Assembly (NCBI RefSeq): GCF_014284125.1
Contig: NZ_JACOFX010000018.1
Coordinates: forward strand, 52,967-116,966
Source: Undibacterium umbellatum
Lineage (GTDB): Bacteria > Pseudomonadota > Gammaproteobacteria > Burkholderiales > Burkholderiaceae_D
Length of the DNA stretch: 64,000 nucleotides
Direction: 5' to 3'
Part shown: positions 1 through 9,286 of the stretch, piece by piece
Layout: each line of letters opens with the position of its first letter
Position numbering within the stretch: position 1 is the first letter of the stretch
Translations under genes and position numbers: made by a program
The notes under the pieces: model-generated
The model's input: the letters and a program-made list of their open reading frames with translations, nothing else
Databases searched by the model: none
What the model was told of the DNA's origin: nothing

Positions 1-309
1 AATATCACGCGCCAGGATAAAGGCCACAGTCACCGTGCGGGCCGGTTCATCGTCATCGTCGATCAGAAAATCGGTGCGCAGATGCAGGTCACCATTATCG
101 GCTTCGTAATAACGCGCCGATGCTTCAATATCCTTGACCTCGTCTTCCCCCGGCAGGGTCACGCCATAGATACTCTTTACCCATTCGCGTTCTTCTTCAT
201 TGGGGTCAGTCAGGTCGACCCAGATAGGCAGGGTATTTTCCAGATCAGCGCGGTTTTCCACGTTGATCTGGCTCAGGCGGCCATTGTGTAAGACGAAGAC
301 ATTAATCAT
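1..309 (-). CDS. corA: CorA-like magnesium/cobalt transporter, N-terminal part (runs off left edge)
   Basis: The minus strand is open from an ATG at 309 to the window edge, giving 103 residues that begin MINVFVLHNGRLSQINVEN. The acidic, soluble start with phrases such as PIWVDLTDPNEEE, GEDEVKDIEASARYYE and HLRTDFLIDDDDE matches the cytoplasmic N-terminal domain of the CorA family (MIT superfamily), which forms the Mg2+-sensing funnel of a pentameric inner-membrane channel. The membrane helices and the GMN motif lie outside the window, so transport function is inferred from the N-terminus only. No strong ribosome binding site is visible. The start agrees with the usual start of the family. Confidence 0.85.
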   Translation of the reverse strand, partial: MINVFVLHNGRLSQINVENRADLENTLPIWVDLTDPNEEEREWVKSIYGVTLPGEDEVKDIEASARYYEADNGDLHLRTDFLIDDDDEPARTVTVAFILARDI

Positions 310-650
310 AGGCGAATTCCGGGAAAGCAAAGTCTTTGGTTTGGCTGGATTGTAAACCTGTTTTACGCCTGTGGGCGGGGTAGGTGGGTATTTTATTTGG
401 GGTTTTTGCAGCAACAGACATGCCTATTGACTGTTACTTTCCATGAACAATCCTTATTTACTGCGACAAACTGCTGCAATGCATGTCCTGAAAAAAATGA
501 CCAAAGAGTCCAAGATGCAAAATTATCATCTTAAGGCCATTGCCATCATGTTCAACATACCTGGATTCTGACAGGCAGCCCGTTTTTATAGGCAAGCGTG
601 ACAAGCCTGACAAGCTGGGGCATGCTGCCCCAGCCAGTCCGACTTTATTG
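310..650. other. Intergenic region between corA and the von Willebrand lipoprotein gene
   Basis: This 341-base gap lies upstream of corA and downstream of the next minus-strand gene. It should hold the corA promoter, but I cannot assign -35/-10 boxes with confidence. The only clear structure is a hairpin at 614-634, listed separately. No open frame with coding character was seen. Confidence 0.5.
614..634 (-). terminator. Hairpin downstream of the von Willebrand lipoprotein gene
   Basis: GCTGGGGCA and TGCCCCAGC form a perfect 9-bp stem with a 3-nt loop, 16 nt beyond the stop codon of the minus-strand gene. The RNA following the hairpin is only moderately U-rich (TTGTCAGGCTTG), so it may be a weak intrinsic terminator or an mRNA-stabilising stem. 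Confidence 0.4.
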
Positions 651-2357
651 TCACTGACGTTTCAGAGTCGCTGACAATTCCACCAGTCGCAAGAATTCGG
701 CGCGGTGGCCATAGCGGTCATTGCCACGGGCGTCGCGGGCAATAACCAGGGCATCGCTAGCATTAAAGTTACCTATCAACGTACTGCCACGTAACCATTG
801 CGCCCAGCCGGCAACGGCGGTGGCAAAGCGAAAGTCACTGTCAACTTTATCCAGTGCTGGCAAACTGGCAGGCTGCTTGACGGCAAAGGCGATCAGCTTG
901 CTGGTGCTGCTGCCCGGATCCTTATACCTGACCTTGATCCAGGCCAATTCGTCAGCATTTGCAGCAGGTGTAGCTGCTGGTTTGCCCTTCTTTTGATAGC
1001 GCAAGGCGTCAACCTTGCCTGTCACACCTTTTGGTATCACTTCATACAAGGCGGTGACGGCGTGACCGGCACCGACATCACCAGCGTCCACCTTGTCGTC
1101 ATTGAATTGCTCGCGAGTCAGTGCACGTAATTCATAGCCAATGAGACGGTATTCATTGACATTGGCTGGATTGAATTCCACCTGCAATTTCACATCCTGG
1201 GCGATCACCGCCAGGGTGGAGGTAAATTCATTGACCAGCACCTTGTGCGCTTCTTGCAGGGTATCAAGATAGTGGTAGCTGCCATCACCAATATCGGCCA
1301 GTTGCTTCATCAGGGCTTCATTGTAATTGCTGTCACCCACACCCAGGGTGCTGAATCCCGTGCCTGATTGGCGCTCGGTTTCAACCAGGGTTTTCAATTG
1401 CTTGGGATCAGTCACGCCGACATTCAAATCACCATCGGTAGCCAGCAAGACGCGGTTGATGCCGCCCTTGATATGGGCTTCACGCGCCTGCGCATAAGCC
1501 AGACGTATACCAGCCTCGCCTGCGGTGCTGCCAGATGCCACCAGCATCTCGATGGCATTATTGATTTTTTCTTTTTCATTACCCGCCGTGGCAGGCAAAA
1601 CCACGTTGGTGCCGCTTGCATAGGTGACCAGGCTGACGCGGTCTACTGCGCGCATCTGGGCCACCAGCAATTTCAATGCAGACTTCACCAGGGGCAAGCG
1701 GTCTGTGGGCGACATGGAACCGGATACATCCACCAAAAAAACCAGGTTAGCTGCTGGCAAACTTTCCTTGGCAAGATCCTTGCCTTTGATGGCAATACGC
1801 AAAAGGCCATGCTCATGCTTCCACGGTGCGGCTGCCAGTTGTGCATGGATGCTGAAAGGCTGGGAATCGCCTGCTTTGGGGCCGGCATAGTCATAGCCGA
1901 AATAATTCACCATCTCTTCAGCACGCACTGCATCCCGTGGCGGCAACTGACCACGATTGATGAAGCGGCGCACATTGGCATAGCTGCCCGTATCGACATC
2001 GGCGCTGAAAGTAGACAAGGGTTCTTCAGCCACGCGCTTCCAGGGATTGTCAGCAAATTCCTGGTATTTGGCGGTATTGGCAGGCTGCGGCGGGATATAG
2101 GCTTGTGCACCAGGGGCCAGCATCTTCAGCGCCGGCGACGCATGCATCTCTGGCCTTGGCGATATAGGTGACACAGGTGATGGCGGAGGAGCTGGAGCAA
2201 CGGCAACAGGTGTCCGTCTTTCTGCTGCGCCTTGCTCCGGGATATGCGTACAGGCCAGCAATACTGACGAAGCAAGCAGCGCTGCCAGTGGGGTAAAGAA
2301 TGGCGCAAATCGTGGAGCAGAAGTTGGCTGCAAGCAGCCTGTTGAAGGCGTTTTCAA
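651..2357 (-). CDS. von Willebrand factor type A lipoprotein, YfbK-like
   Basis: The 568-residue product has a signal peptide ending in a lipobox (LLAC, Cys36), then a Pro/Ala-rich linker (about 50-95). Next comes the conserved N-terminal region found before such VWA domains (about 100-160, with ADVDTGSYANVRRFINRG). A VWA domain follows with an intact MIDAS metal site DVSGS (Asp210, Ser212, Ser214). The C-terminal third resembles the DUF3520 region of E. coli YfbK. It is probably an outer-membrane or periplasmic lipoprotein that binds a partner through the MIDAS metal; the partner is unknown. Translation probably starts at a TTG, because an AAGGA box lies 8 nt before it and no nearby ATG is in frame. 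It stands alone, with a hairpin after the stop. Confidence 0.85.
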   Translation of the reverse strand: MKTPSTGCLQPTSAPRFAPFFTPLAALLASSVLLACTHIPEQGAAERRTPVAVAPAPPPSPVSPISPRPEMHASPALKMLAPGAQAYIPPQPANTAKYQEFADNPWKRVAEEPLSTFSADVDTGSYANVRRFINRGQLPPRDAVRAEEMVNYFGYDYAGPKAGDSQPFSIHAQLAAAPWKHEHGLLRIAIKGKDLAKESLPAANLVFLVDVSGSMSPTDRLPLVKSALKLLVAQMRAVDRVSLVTYASGTNVVLPATAGNEKEKINNAIEMLVASGSTAGEAGIRLAYAQAREAHIKGGINRVLLATDGDLNVGVTDPKQLKTLVETERQSGTGFSTLGVGDSNYNEALMKQLADIGDGSYHYLDTLQEAHKVLVNEFTSTLAVIAQDVKLQVEFNPANVNEYRLIGYELRALTREQFNDDKVDAGDVGAGHAVTALYEVIPKGVTGKVDALRYQKKGKPAATPAANADELAWIKVRYKDPGSSTSKLIAFAVKQPASLPALDKVDSDFRFATAVAGWAQWLRGSTLIGNFNASDALVIARDARGNDRYGHRAEFLRLVELSATLKRQ

Positions 2358-2543
2358 TTAGGGCATCCTTTTCAGTTTATGTCTGGCATCCCTGCTTAAC
2401 GGCTGGACAGCCTGTAGCGTTGACTTCAATATAACAAAAAAGCCTGGCCGAGACGGTAAACACTTTGCGCGTAGCTCGGTCTATTGTCGCTGGGTCTATC
2501 GTGACAGCATGAAGCAAGAGTCAGACGCCGATATCAATACTCC

Positions 2544-3062
2544 CTAATCAGTCCACATGGTTTCCACCAATGTTTCAACTTCCACTGTACGTCCGAGTTT
2601 ATCAGCGGCAATCTTCCATTCTGCGGGTGCCGGGCTAAGTTCTATAGACTGGGCACCACCATTGATGCCAACCTTAAGTGCAAACAATACCAAACCACTG
2701 TAACTGGGCGGTTTGACGCTGCTGACTGCATTTTTCAAGATGTTTTGCGTGCGCGGAGAAATACCGGATCGGAAATCCAGCCAGGCTGTCGATTTGCTAC
2801 CAGGTTTGATTCCCACCACCACAAAACCACCTGCCACTTCCATACTGGGCACAGGCTCTATGCTGGCAGCCAGGGCTTGCTCTAATTCCTTAATATAGCT
2901 GGCCAGTGTTCCTACGTCTGGCACCCTTTTCGTCAATACTGCTTCAGGCTGCAAAAGCACGACATTAAAGGTACGAAAATTACCTTTGGCAAAAACGCTA
3001 GAGGTAAAAGCAGACAGCAAAACGATGAGCAAGGTTTTAGTTACAACGGTACTGAATTTCAT
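2544..3062 (-). CDS. Hypothetical secreted protein
   Basis: I do not recognise the family. The chosen start gives 172 residues beginning MKFSTVVTKTLLIVLLSAF with a typical signal peptide and a likely cut after SSVFA, so the protein is probably periplasmic. The frame stays open up to a start at 3131, but that would place 23 unlikely residues before the signal peptide. The mature part contains FVVVGIKPGSKSTAWLDF and a Trp-poor alpha/beta pattern; no catalytic motif was seen. It is divergent from the PH-domain gene at 3437. Confidence 0.65.
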   Translation of the reverse strand: MKFSTVVTKTLLIVLLSAFTSSVFAKGNFRTFNVVLLQPEAVLTKRVPDVGTLASYIKELEQALAASIEPVPSMEVAGGFVVVGIKPGSKSTAWLDFRSGISPRTQNILKNAVSSVKPPSYSGLVLFALKVGINGGAQSIELSPAPAEWKIAADKLGRTVEVETLVETMWTD

Positions 3063-3436
3063 GATGGAAAGCGTCAGGGTGACAAGAGAGCCCAGCATAG
3101 CATAAGACCATGCCAGCATCAGAGTGGGCATGGAATTTACCAGAGTCTTCAGTATCGAAAAAAGCGGTATGCAACATGACGCACAGCCCTGCCCTGGCGA
3201 AGGTCAGCACCTCTTTAAGTAAGCGGTGTTAACATGCCCATTGCGTGAAGATATCTTGTTGCTGTGTCATGCTATGCCCTTTTGCATGGTAAATACTGAA
3301 GCGCTTGTTTCCATGAATTAAGCATGGGCTGAAGTTATAATCTTCAGAAGTTCGCAAACGCCTACCAACAGTCAAGAATACTCTTCCCTGACCATTTCAT
3401 GACCAGGCAGTCACCTATTTTTCTGATGAACATACC
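3063..3436. other. Intergenic region between two divergent genes
   Basis: This 374-base gap separates two divergently transcribed genes and must hold both promoters. I see AT-rich stretches but no assignable promoter, repeat or RNA. No convincing coding frame was seen. Confidence 0.4.
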
Positions 3437-3994
3437 ATGACTACCAGCCTGTTCCCGCAAATTACTTCCCAGTTATCCAGCAATGAACGTCTGCTATGGT
3501 CAGGTCAACCACGCCAAGGCTTCATGCTCCAGGCAACGGATTTGTTCATGATACCGTTCAGTCTGATGTGGGGAGGCTTTGCCCTGTTTTGGGAATATAC
3601 CGTCATCACTTCGAATGCCCCACTACTCTTTTGGCTATGGGGCATTCCCTTCGTGCTGATCGGTTTATACATGATCATAGGCCGGTTCTTTTTTGAAGCT
3701 CTGCAACGTGCCAAAACCTTTTATGCAGTGACCGACGAACGTGTACTCATCGTATCCGGCATATTCACTTCAAGCATTACCTCACTTAACCTGCATAGCC
3801 TGGGAGAACTTAGTCTGACTGAGGGAAAGAATGGAGAAGGCAGTGTCATCTTTGGCCATAACCCGTTAGCGAACCTGTTAGCAGGTTTCTCTGGATTGGC
3901 TGGCACGCTGAATTCAAAAATGACGCAGTTTCGATCGATAGCAGGGGCGAAGCAGGTGTTTGACTTGATACACCAGACCAAGAGAATGTCTTGA
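3437..3994 (+). CDS. Membrane protein with bacterial PH-like domain
   Basis: The 185-residue product begins with a soluble stretch carrying the LLWSGQPRQG motif, typical just before the membrane part of bPH2-type proteins. Two transmembrane helices follow (about 34-52 and 62-82). The C-terminal domain (about 90-180) carries YAVTDERVLIVSG and SLGELSLTEGKNGEGSVIFG, the standard beta-strand signature of bacterial pleckstrin-homology-like domains (bPH2 family). Such proteins are membrane anchored with a cytoplasmic PH-like domain. The role is unknown. It converges on the gene ending at 4005, with only 10 bases between stops. Confidence 0.75.
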   Translation: MTTSLFPQITSQLSSNERLLWSGQPRQGFMLQATDLFMIPFSLMWGGFALFWEYTVITSNAPLLFWLWGIPFVLIGLYMIIGRFFFEALQRAKTFYAVTDERVLIVSGIFTSSITSLNLHSLGELSLTEGKNGEGSVIFGHNPLANLLAGFSGLAGTLNSKMTQFRSIAGAKQVFDLIHQTKRMS

Positions 3995-4004
3995 AGTGAA
4001 AAAA

Positions 4005-4556
4005 TTACTTCGTCGCTCTATCAATCGCCCGGTTCATGGCCTTTAGGCGCAGGTCATCATCAGCAACACTGGAAGCTGGGGCGCCTTTGCCCATTGCCTG
4101 TTCCATGATTTTTTTCTTCATTTCTTCATTCGTCATGGATGCTGGGTTTGCACTGCCCGCAGCATTGGCAGCATCATCTTTGGCAACGGCAGTTTTTGGC
4201 GGCTCCATGCCTTTGGAATCGTTGAGCTTGATTTTTTTGGTGGTGGGATTGGTATCCAGGCACAGGGTATCTGAATACACGGTCTTGCCATCGATTGTGC
4301 AGCGGCGTACACCTTCGCTAATGGTGGCTGCCTGGCGCATACCCGGTCTTTCGCTGCTACCAGTTGGCAGGCCCGTGCTGCCCTGGACGTCATTGCGGAT
4401 GACGGCGGCAGCCTTGCCAAAACGTGCCCTCAGGTCTTGCATGGGCAAGTGACCGTTACGCATGTAATACAGGAAGGTCATGCCCAGCGCAGCCACCAGC
4501 ATGGAAATGATGGATACCATGATCAGGCTGATTCCGGTTTGTTTGTTTAGCTTCAT
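4005..4556 (-). CDS. Hypothetical single-pass membrane protein
   Basis: The 183-residue product has one N-terminal transmembrane helix (about 8-31), then a periplasmic segment with two cysteines in RRCTIDGKTVYSDTLC. This pattern resembles the DUF4124-type domain seen in proteobacterial envelope proteins, but the match is weak. The C-terminal half is rich in Ala, Lys and Met and probably helical. Its ATG overlaps the mtgA stop by 4 nt (ATGA), so it is translated with mtgA as the last gene of the ribonuclease-aroE-mtgA run. The function is unknown, though the context hints at the envelope. Confidence 0.6.
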   Translation of the reverse strand: MKLNKQTGISLIMVSIISMLVAALGMTFLYYMRNGHLPMQDLRARFGKAAAVIRNDVQGSTGLPTGSSERPGMRQAATISEGVRRCTIDGKTVYSDTLCLDTNPTTKKIKLNDSKGMEPPKTAVAKDDAANAAGSANPASMTNEEMKKKIMEQAMGKGAPASSVADDDLRLKAMNRAIDRATK

Positions 4557-5248
4557 GGCAATTCTGAATTATTCATGCGTTGCAGGATCACTTCGCTACG
4601 TCTTTGCAAATAGCCTGATCCAGGATTCTTATAAAAGTAGCGCGGCTTGGGTAACATCACGGCCAGTCTGGCCGCCTGTGAGGGTCCGAGATTGGCAGCG
4701 CTGGTACGATAATAGTGCTGTGCTGCAGCTTCGGCACCGAACACACCGACACCCCATTCTACGACATTCAAGTAGATTTCCAGGATACGTTGTTTATCCA
4801 TGCATTTTTCCAGCATGTAGGTGATGATAAGTTCTTCACCCTTGCGGAAGTAACTTCGGTCAGACGAAAGAAACAGGTTCTTGGCCAGCTGCTGGGTAAT
4901 GGTGGAGCCGCCAGAAACGACCTTGCCTTTTTTCTGGTTTTTCTCGTAGGCATTTTGCATGGCTTCCCAATCGACACCCTCATGATCGACAAAGCTGTCG
5001 TCTTCTGAAGCAATAACGGCGCGCTTCAGATGATTGGAAATACGGTTATATGGCACCCATTTATGCTTGAGTTGAAAGTTTGGTTTCTTGTCTTGCAAAA
5101 CATCCAGCTGCTGACGCATGAAGCTGGTGGATGTGGGGTTATGATCTATCCACCACCATATATGCGCCAGATAATAGACTTGTAAAAGGGTGAACAACAG
5201 CAGGGGCACGAGCACCAGCCACAACAGAAGACGGCCAAATAATTTCAT
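4553..5248 (-). CDS. mtgA: Monofunctional biosynthetic peptidoglycan transglycosylase
   Basis: The 231-residue protein has an N-terminal membrane anchor (about 5-33) and a GT51 transglycosylase domain. Visible motifs are EDDSFVDHEG (catalytic Glu82), GGSTITQQLAKNLFL and the late RILEIYLNVVEWG motif. It polymerises lipid II into glycan strands at the periplasmic face of the inner membrane and lacks a transpeptidase domain, as MtgA should. The start at 5248 was chosen over the longer frame (to 5320) because it overlaps the aroE stop as ATGA, gives the normal MtgA length and begins directly before the anchor helix. Confidence 0.93.
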   Translation of the reverse strand: MKLFGRLLLWLVLVPLLLFTLLQVYYLAHIWWWIDHNPTSTSFMRQQLDVLQDKKPNFQLKHKWVPYNRISNHLKRAVIASEDDSFVDHEGVDWEAMQNAYEKNQKKGKVVSGGSTITQQLAKNLFLSSDRSYFRKGEELIITYMLEKCMDKQRILEIYLNVVEWGVGVFGAEAAAQHYYRTSAANLGPSQAARLAVMLPKPRYFYKNPGSGYLQRRSEVILQRMNNSELP

Positions 5249-6084
5249 GCCTGGTTCGCCTGCAAAGTGGCACGCATCTCCGCCAGCACTTGTGCCGATG
5301 GCGGGCGTACACCGCGCCACAGGGCGAAGGCTTCTGCCGCCTGTTCGACCAGCATACCCAGGCCATCACGGCATTGCGCACCGTGGCTGGCGGCCAGTCG
5401 CAAAAATGCAGTGGGTGCTGCGGCATACATCATGTCGTAGGCCAGCGTATCTTTACCGAATACTGTCGCTGCCAGAGGTGGCACATCGTCATTAATGCTG
5501 GCCGAGGTGGCATTGATGATGATATCAAACGGTTGTTGCAAATCTTCAAAACGACAGGCCAGAAGTTCGCAACCCTCGCTCAGGCTCTTTACCTGATCCT
5601 TTAAATCCTGCGCTTTGGCAAGCGTACGGTTGGCGATAGTCAGCGAGGCAGGTTGCTCTTGCAATAGCGGCAGCAAGGCACCACGGGCGGCACCGCCTGC
5701 GCCGAGCAAGAGCAGGCGTTTTCCTCGCAGGCTGATCCCGGCATTGCGCACGATATCGGCCACCAGGCCTATGCCGTCAGTGTTATCACCGTAGACGCGG
5801 CCCTGCTCAAACTTGAGGGTGTTGACGGCACCCGCAATTTTGGCGCGCTCACTTAATTCAGTGGCAAGTGCAAAGGCTTCCAGCTTGAAAGGAAGGGTGA
5901 CATTGCCCCCCCTGCCACCTTTAGCGATGAAGTCATGGACAGTGCTGGCAAAACCGTCCAGTGGTGCCAGCAGGCGTTGATAATCCAGTTGCTGGCCCGT
6001 CAGTTCAGCAAAGCGGGCATGGATGGCGGGTGACTTGCTATGCGCAATCGGATTACCTATGACGACATACTGGTCTGGTTTCAA
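5245..6084 (-). CDS. aroE: Shikimate dehydrogenase (NADP+)
   Basis: The 279-residue enzyme reduces 3-dehydroshikimate to shikimate in aromatic amino acid synthesis. The N-terminal substrate domain shows GNPIAHSKSPAIH and NVTLPFK, where Lys68 is the expected catalytic lysine. GDNTDGIG provides the partner Asp. The NADP-binding Rossmann fold has LLLGAGGAARGA, followed by IANRTLAKA. The length is normal. Its ATG overlaps the stop of the upstream TonB-like gene by 4 nt and its stop overlaps mtgA, so the genes are co-translated. Confidence 0.96.
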   Translation of the reverse strand: MKPDQYVVIGNPIAHSKSPAIHARFAELTGQQLDYQRLLAPLDGFASTVHDFIAKGGRGGNVTLPFKLEAFALATELSERAKIAGAVNTLKFEQGRVYGDNTDGIGLVADIVRNAGISLRGKRLLLLGAGGAARGALLPLLQEQPASLTIANRTLAKAQDLKDQVKSLSEGCELLACRFEDLQQPFDIIINATSASINDDVPPLAATVFGKDTLAYDMMYAAAPTAFLRLAASHGAQCRDGLGMLVEQAAEAFALWRGVRPPSAQVLAEMRATLQANQA

Positions 6085-7175
6085 TTTGGTCCCTTGCGCA
6101 ATTCAGTTTCCAACTGCTGTTCACGGGTGAATTTAAAGCGGGCAAACATGATGAACACTTCATTGCTGTTTGGCCCCAGACTGGCTTTCGGATAATGCCC
6201 AAACGGCCCGGAACGGCGGACAATACGCAGTGCAGCAGCATCAAGTGCCTTGTCACCTGACGACACTTCGATGCGCGGTCCGCCTTCTTTTTCATAGATG
6301 GTTCCATCCTGGTAAATAGGAATGGAAACAAACATTTCGCCATACAGTTTTTTGCCATCCTTTTGCGGGAAATTCAGCGTACCGGTATCTTCTATGCGCT
6401 TTTGCACAGCCTTGTAATAGATCGCATGATCGAGGCGTTTGGTACTGGGCGTGATATAGGTTTTGCGCGGACGCTTGTTCTGGTCTTCTATGGTTTGCGA
6501 AATTTCTGCTGCCATGCGCGCCAGAGCTTTGGTGGTATCCACGCTATCCTCACCGGTAGATGGCCTGGGTTTTTCGTCAGTATTTTTCTTTTCCTGTTTT
6601 TGCTGACGGAAGTCGTCTTTGAGCTTGGCCTGATCCATCAATTGTTTTTGCTGCTCTTCCAGCTCGGCAATTTTACGGGTATTGGTTTGCAGCGCATCGC
6701 CATCTTCACTGCGCTTCATATCCGGCAAAGGTGATTTGCTGCGGCCACTGTCATGTGCACCGCCCCCATCCAGGTCAGCCTGGGCCAGCGCCTCGGCATT
6801 CACCGGGCGTTTGGCATGCTTGGAGTTAACCAGAATGATTTCGAGATCAGCATCACGAGGCTTGTTGTCCACTGTTTTTGGCATAACAAAATGCACCAGC
6901 AAGGCCAGTGCATGCAAGACCAGCGAGGCCGTGATGGCGACAGTGAAAATCAGTTTTTCATAGTTGGCTCTTTCTGTCCGCACTTCAATAGATGCAAGTT
7001 TGCCTGAGCTATTTTTAGCGCTACTGCTCTTTGCCGTCACTGCAGCAGCTGTTGCTGTTGTGACGGAGGTAGTGGACACAGCATCGCCTGCCTTGGCGAG
7101 CTGGCCTTGCTCGCCAGGCAGTTTTTCTTGTTTGACCTGTTTTTCAGGCCTGGGTTTTTTATTCTGACTTTTCAT
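6081..7175 (-). CDS. TonB-family protein with cytoplasmic extension
   Basis: The 364-residue product starts with about 70 low-complexity residues rich in Lys, Ala, Ser and Thr, then one transmembrane helix near 76-97 (FTVAITASLVLHALALLVHF). This is followed by DADLEIILVNSKHAKRPVNA, typical of TonB and TolA-like energy transducers. A charged coiled-coil spacer spans about 165-235. The C-terminal 100 residues form a TonB-like domain (EMFVSIPIYQDGTIYE, SGDKALDAAALRIVRRSGPFG). No ExbB/ExbD genes are nearby, so the proton-driven partner is unknown. It sits 14 nt after the ribonuclease gene and overlaps aroE. Confidence 0.85.
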   Translation of the reverse strand: MKSQNKKPRPEKQVKQEKLPGEQGQLAKAGDAVSTTSVTTATAAAVTAKSSSAKNSSGKLASIEVRTERANYEKLIFTVAITASLVLHALALLVHFVMPKTVDNKPRDADLEIILVNSKHAKRPVNAEALAQADLDGGGAHDSGRSKSPLPDMKRSEDGDALQTNTRKIAELEEQQKQLMDQAKLKDDFRQQKQEKKNTDEKPRPSTGEDSVDTTKALARMAAEISQTIEDQNKRPRKTYITPSTKRLDHAIYYKAVQKRIEDTGTLNFPQKDGKKLYGEMFVSIPIYQDGTIYEKEGGPRIEVSSGDKALDAAALRIVRRSGPFGHYPKASLGPNSNEVFIMFARFKFTREQQLETELRKGPN

Positions 7176-7189
7176 TACTAGGCTTGAGG

Positions 7190-9286
7190 CTATTCTTCGT
7201 CTGGGGTGTTTGCAGCATCATTCGCAACATTGCCTGCAACATCGTCTGCTGCAATCTCCGCGTCTGTTACTGTATCTGTCACTTCTACAGGTGCGCCCTC
7301 TTCTGCACTAAAATCTTCTGCGACTTCTGTGCTGTTTTCATCGTCCAGTTCTTCTTCATCCAGTTCGGTGACGGTGGATAGCAATTCCAGCAAACGGGCT
7401 TCGACTTCAAGATCGACTTCATCCCAGCGCAGGATATCCAGACGGACCTGAGCACCGCGCGCGGTTTGTGGCATACCAGGCAAACGGATGATGAGCGGGA
7501 TATCGACCAGGCGCAAGACTTCGTCTTTCAAAACAACAGCTTCGACCTGGCGTTTTTCTTCCTGGCCCAACCAGCGCAGACACCAGTAGCGCTCCATATT
7601 GTTCTGGAAATCAGCATAGGCGGCATAAGCTGCATCAAAGCCCGAAACGATGGCAAACAGGTCGGCATCCTTGGGTTTGAAGGTAGCCACCAACGGTGCC
7701 GTAACGCCATGTTGCACGCAGGCGATGATTTGCCACTGATTGACCAGATCGGTATAGCGGCGCAGTGGTGATGTGCTCCAGGCGTATTGGTCCACGCCCA
7801 GGCCTTGATGCGGTGCTGCGTGTGTCAACATGCGTACCTGCATGCGTGCGGTCCAGCCACCCGGGCCACGACCACCGGCCACACCCTGAGCGCGGTAGAT
7901 GCCAGGGATGCCATGATCAGCCATGAGCTTGCCCCAGGTGCTGTTGGCAAAGATCATCAGTTCAGCCACGATCTTGTCCAGCGGTGCACCACGCTTGCGG
8001 CGCACGATGGAAACCACATCGTCTTCTACATAGAAATTGAAATCGACGCGGTTATTTTGCTCTGGCTTCATGCCAAAGCTTTCGCGCTTGATCATGCGCC
8101 CCTGCTCCAGCACTTGCGCCCATTTCCACAGTTGTGCGATATCTGCCTTGTGCGGATATTCACCGGCATCATTGGCGAGATTATCTTCGGTAACCAGCGC
8201 ATCGAGGTCGTTGTGGCGCAAGTTGCTGGCCATGGGCACGGCTTCTACCTTGGTCTCGGAGCTGATGACAGACCAGTCTTCAGTATTCAGGATTGTGTAC
8301 AGCGATACAGCCGGGCGGGTCTGGCCTGCGCCCAGGGTGTAGGTATTGACCAGTTCATCCGGCAGCATGGTGATTTTGTCGCCAGGCATATACACGGTAG
8401 ACATGCGGCCACGAGCAAGCTGGTCTATGGCATCACCGCGCTGTATGCCCAGTGCTGGCGCGGCAATATGGATGCCGACGCGCAACTGGCCATTGCCGAT
8501 ATCGACGACAGAAAAGGCATCGTCAATCTCGGTGGTAGTAACGTCATCGATGGAGAAAGCCTCAACATCAGCCACCGGCAAATCAGCAGGCAAGGCCGGT
8601 ATGGTAATGGCCGGAAAGCCAACACCCTTGGGGAAATGCTCGTAATGGAATTTGGCAAGGTGCAAGTGCTTGGGGCTGGCAATGCCACCCGCAGCCAGCA
8701 TAAGGCGTTGCGGTGACATTTGCATTGCATCGCAGGCTTCTGCCAAGGCCTTGTATTCTATGCTGTTCTTGTCGGGCTTGAACAAGAGTTGCAGCGCCAG
8801 CGATTTCATCGCATCTGGCAGGCGGTTGTGCTTGAGTTCTTCAACGTAGCCAGCCTGTATCAGGGCTTGCTGTTTTTTCTTTTCTATGCCAGCCAGTGCT
8901 GCCTTCAAAGATGCTTCAGGCGCAGCCTTGTAGCGGCCACGGCCTTTTTTATAGAAGTAGACTGGAGCATTATGCAGCGCGTAGATCAAGCCTGCTGCTT
9001 CGACGGACTGCGGCGCATGCCCAAAATATTCTGCACCCAGTTCGGCAAAGCCAAATTCTTCCTGCCCAGCGACTTCCCATAAAAATTCCAGGTCTATCTC
9101 AGCCGCCGCGGCCTTGGCCTGCTCAATCAGGCTGGCGGGATCGGGAGAGGCGAATTGCAACAGCACATCCTTGGCCTTGACCTTGGTGCGCTTGCCACTG
9201 GCCATCTCGACCTGATAAGCCTCACCAGCATGCGTCATGATGCTGCCTGCCTTGAAATCACCGGATTCTTCAAAAAATAAATTCAT
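7190..9286 (-). CDS. RNB-domain exoribonuclease (RNase II/R family)
   Basis: The 698-residue protein carries the RNB catalytic domain of 3'-5' hydrolytic exoribonucleases. The motif AFSIDDVTTTEIDDAFSV holds the metal-binding aspartates. GDKITMLPDELVNTYTLGAG and PLRRYTDLVNQWQI are further family signatures. The N-terminal ~200 residues are a divergent RNA-binding region, and the C-terminus ends in an acidic Glu/Asp-rich tail (about 640-698) unlike classical RNase II. It is shorter than RNase R (over 800) and lacks an obvious S1 tail, so I give no symbol. It heads the aroE-mtgA run, an arrangement common in Burkholderiales. Confidence 0.9.
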   Translation of the reverse strand: MNLFFEESGDFKAGSIMTHAGEAYQVEMASGKRTKVKAKDVLLQFASPDPASLIEQAKAAAAEIDLEFLWEVAGQEEFGFAELGAEYFGHAPQSVEAAGLIYALHNAPVYFYKKGRGRYKAAPEASLKAALAGIEKKKQQALIQAGYVEELKHNRLPDAMKSLALQLLFKPDKNSIEYKALAEACDAMQMSPQRLMLAAGGIASPKHLHLAKFHYEHFPKGVGFPAITIPALPADLPVADVEAFSIDDVTTTEIDDAFSVVDIGNGQLRVGIHIAAPALGIQRGDAIDQLARGRMSTVYMPGDKITMLPDELVNTYTLGAGQTRPAVSLYTILNTEDWSVISSETKVEAVPMASNLRHNDLDALVTEDNLANDAGEYPHKADIAQLWKWAQVLEQGRMIKRESFGMKPEQNNRVDFNFYVEDDVVSIVRRKRGAPLDKIVAELMIFANSTWGKLMADHGIPGIYRAQGVAGGRGPGGWTARMQVRMLTHAAPHQGLGVDQYAWSTSPLRRYTDLVNQWQIIACVQHGVTAPLVATFKPKDADLFAIVSGFDAAYAAYADFQNNMERYWCLRWLGQEEKRQVEAVVLKDEVLRLVDIPLIIRLPGMPQTARGAQVRLDILRWDEVDLEVEARLLELLSTVTELDEEELDDENSTEVAEDFSAEEGAPVEVTDTVTDAEIAADDVAGNVANDAANTPDEE

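Noticed and set aside
1368..2171. 267-codon plus-strand frame opposite the von Willebrand gene
   Set aside because: It is antisense to a well-supported lipoprotein gene and shows no family motif; GC-rich coding often opens the opposite strand.
7787..8716. 309-codon plus-strand frame opposite the RNB ribonuclease
   Set aside because: It lies within the catalytic domain of the opposite gene and reads as a mirror of it, with no recognisable domain.
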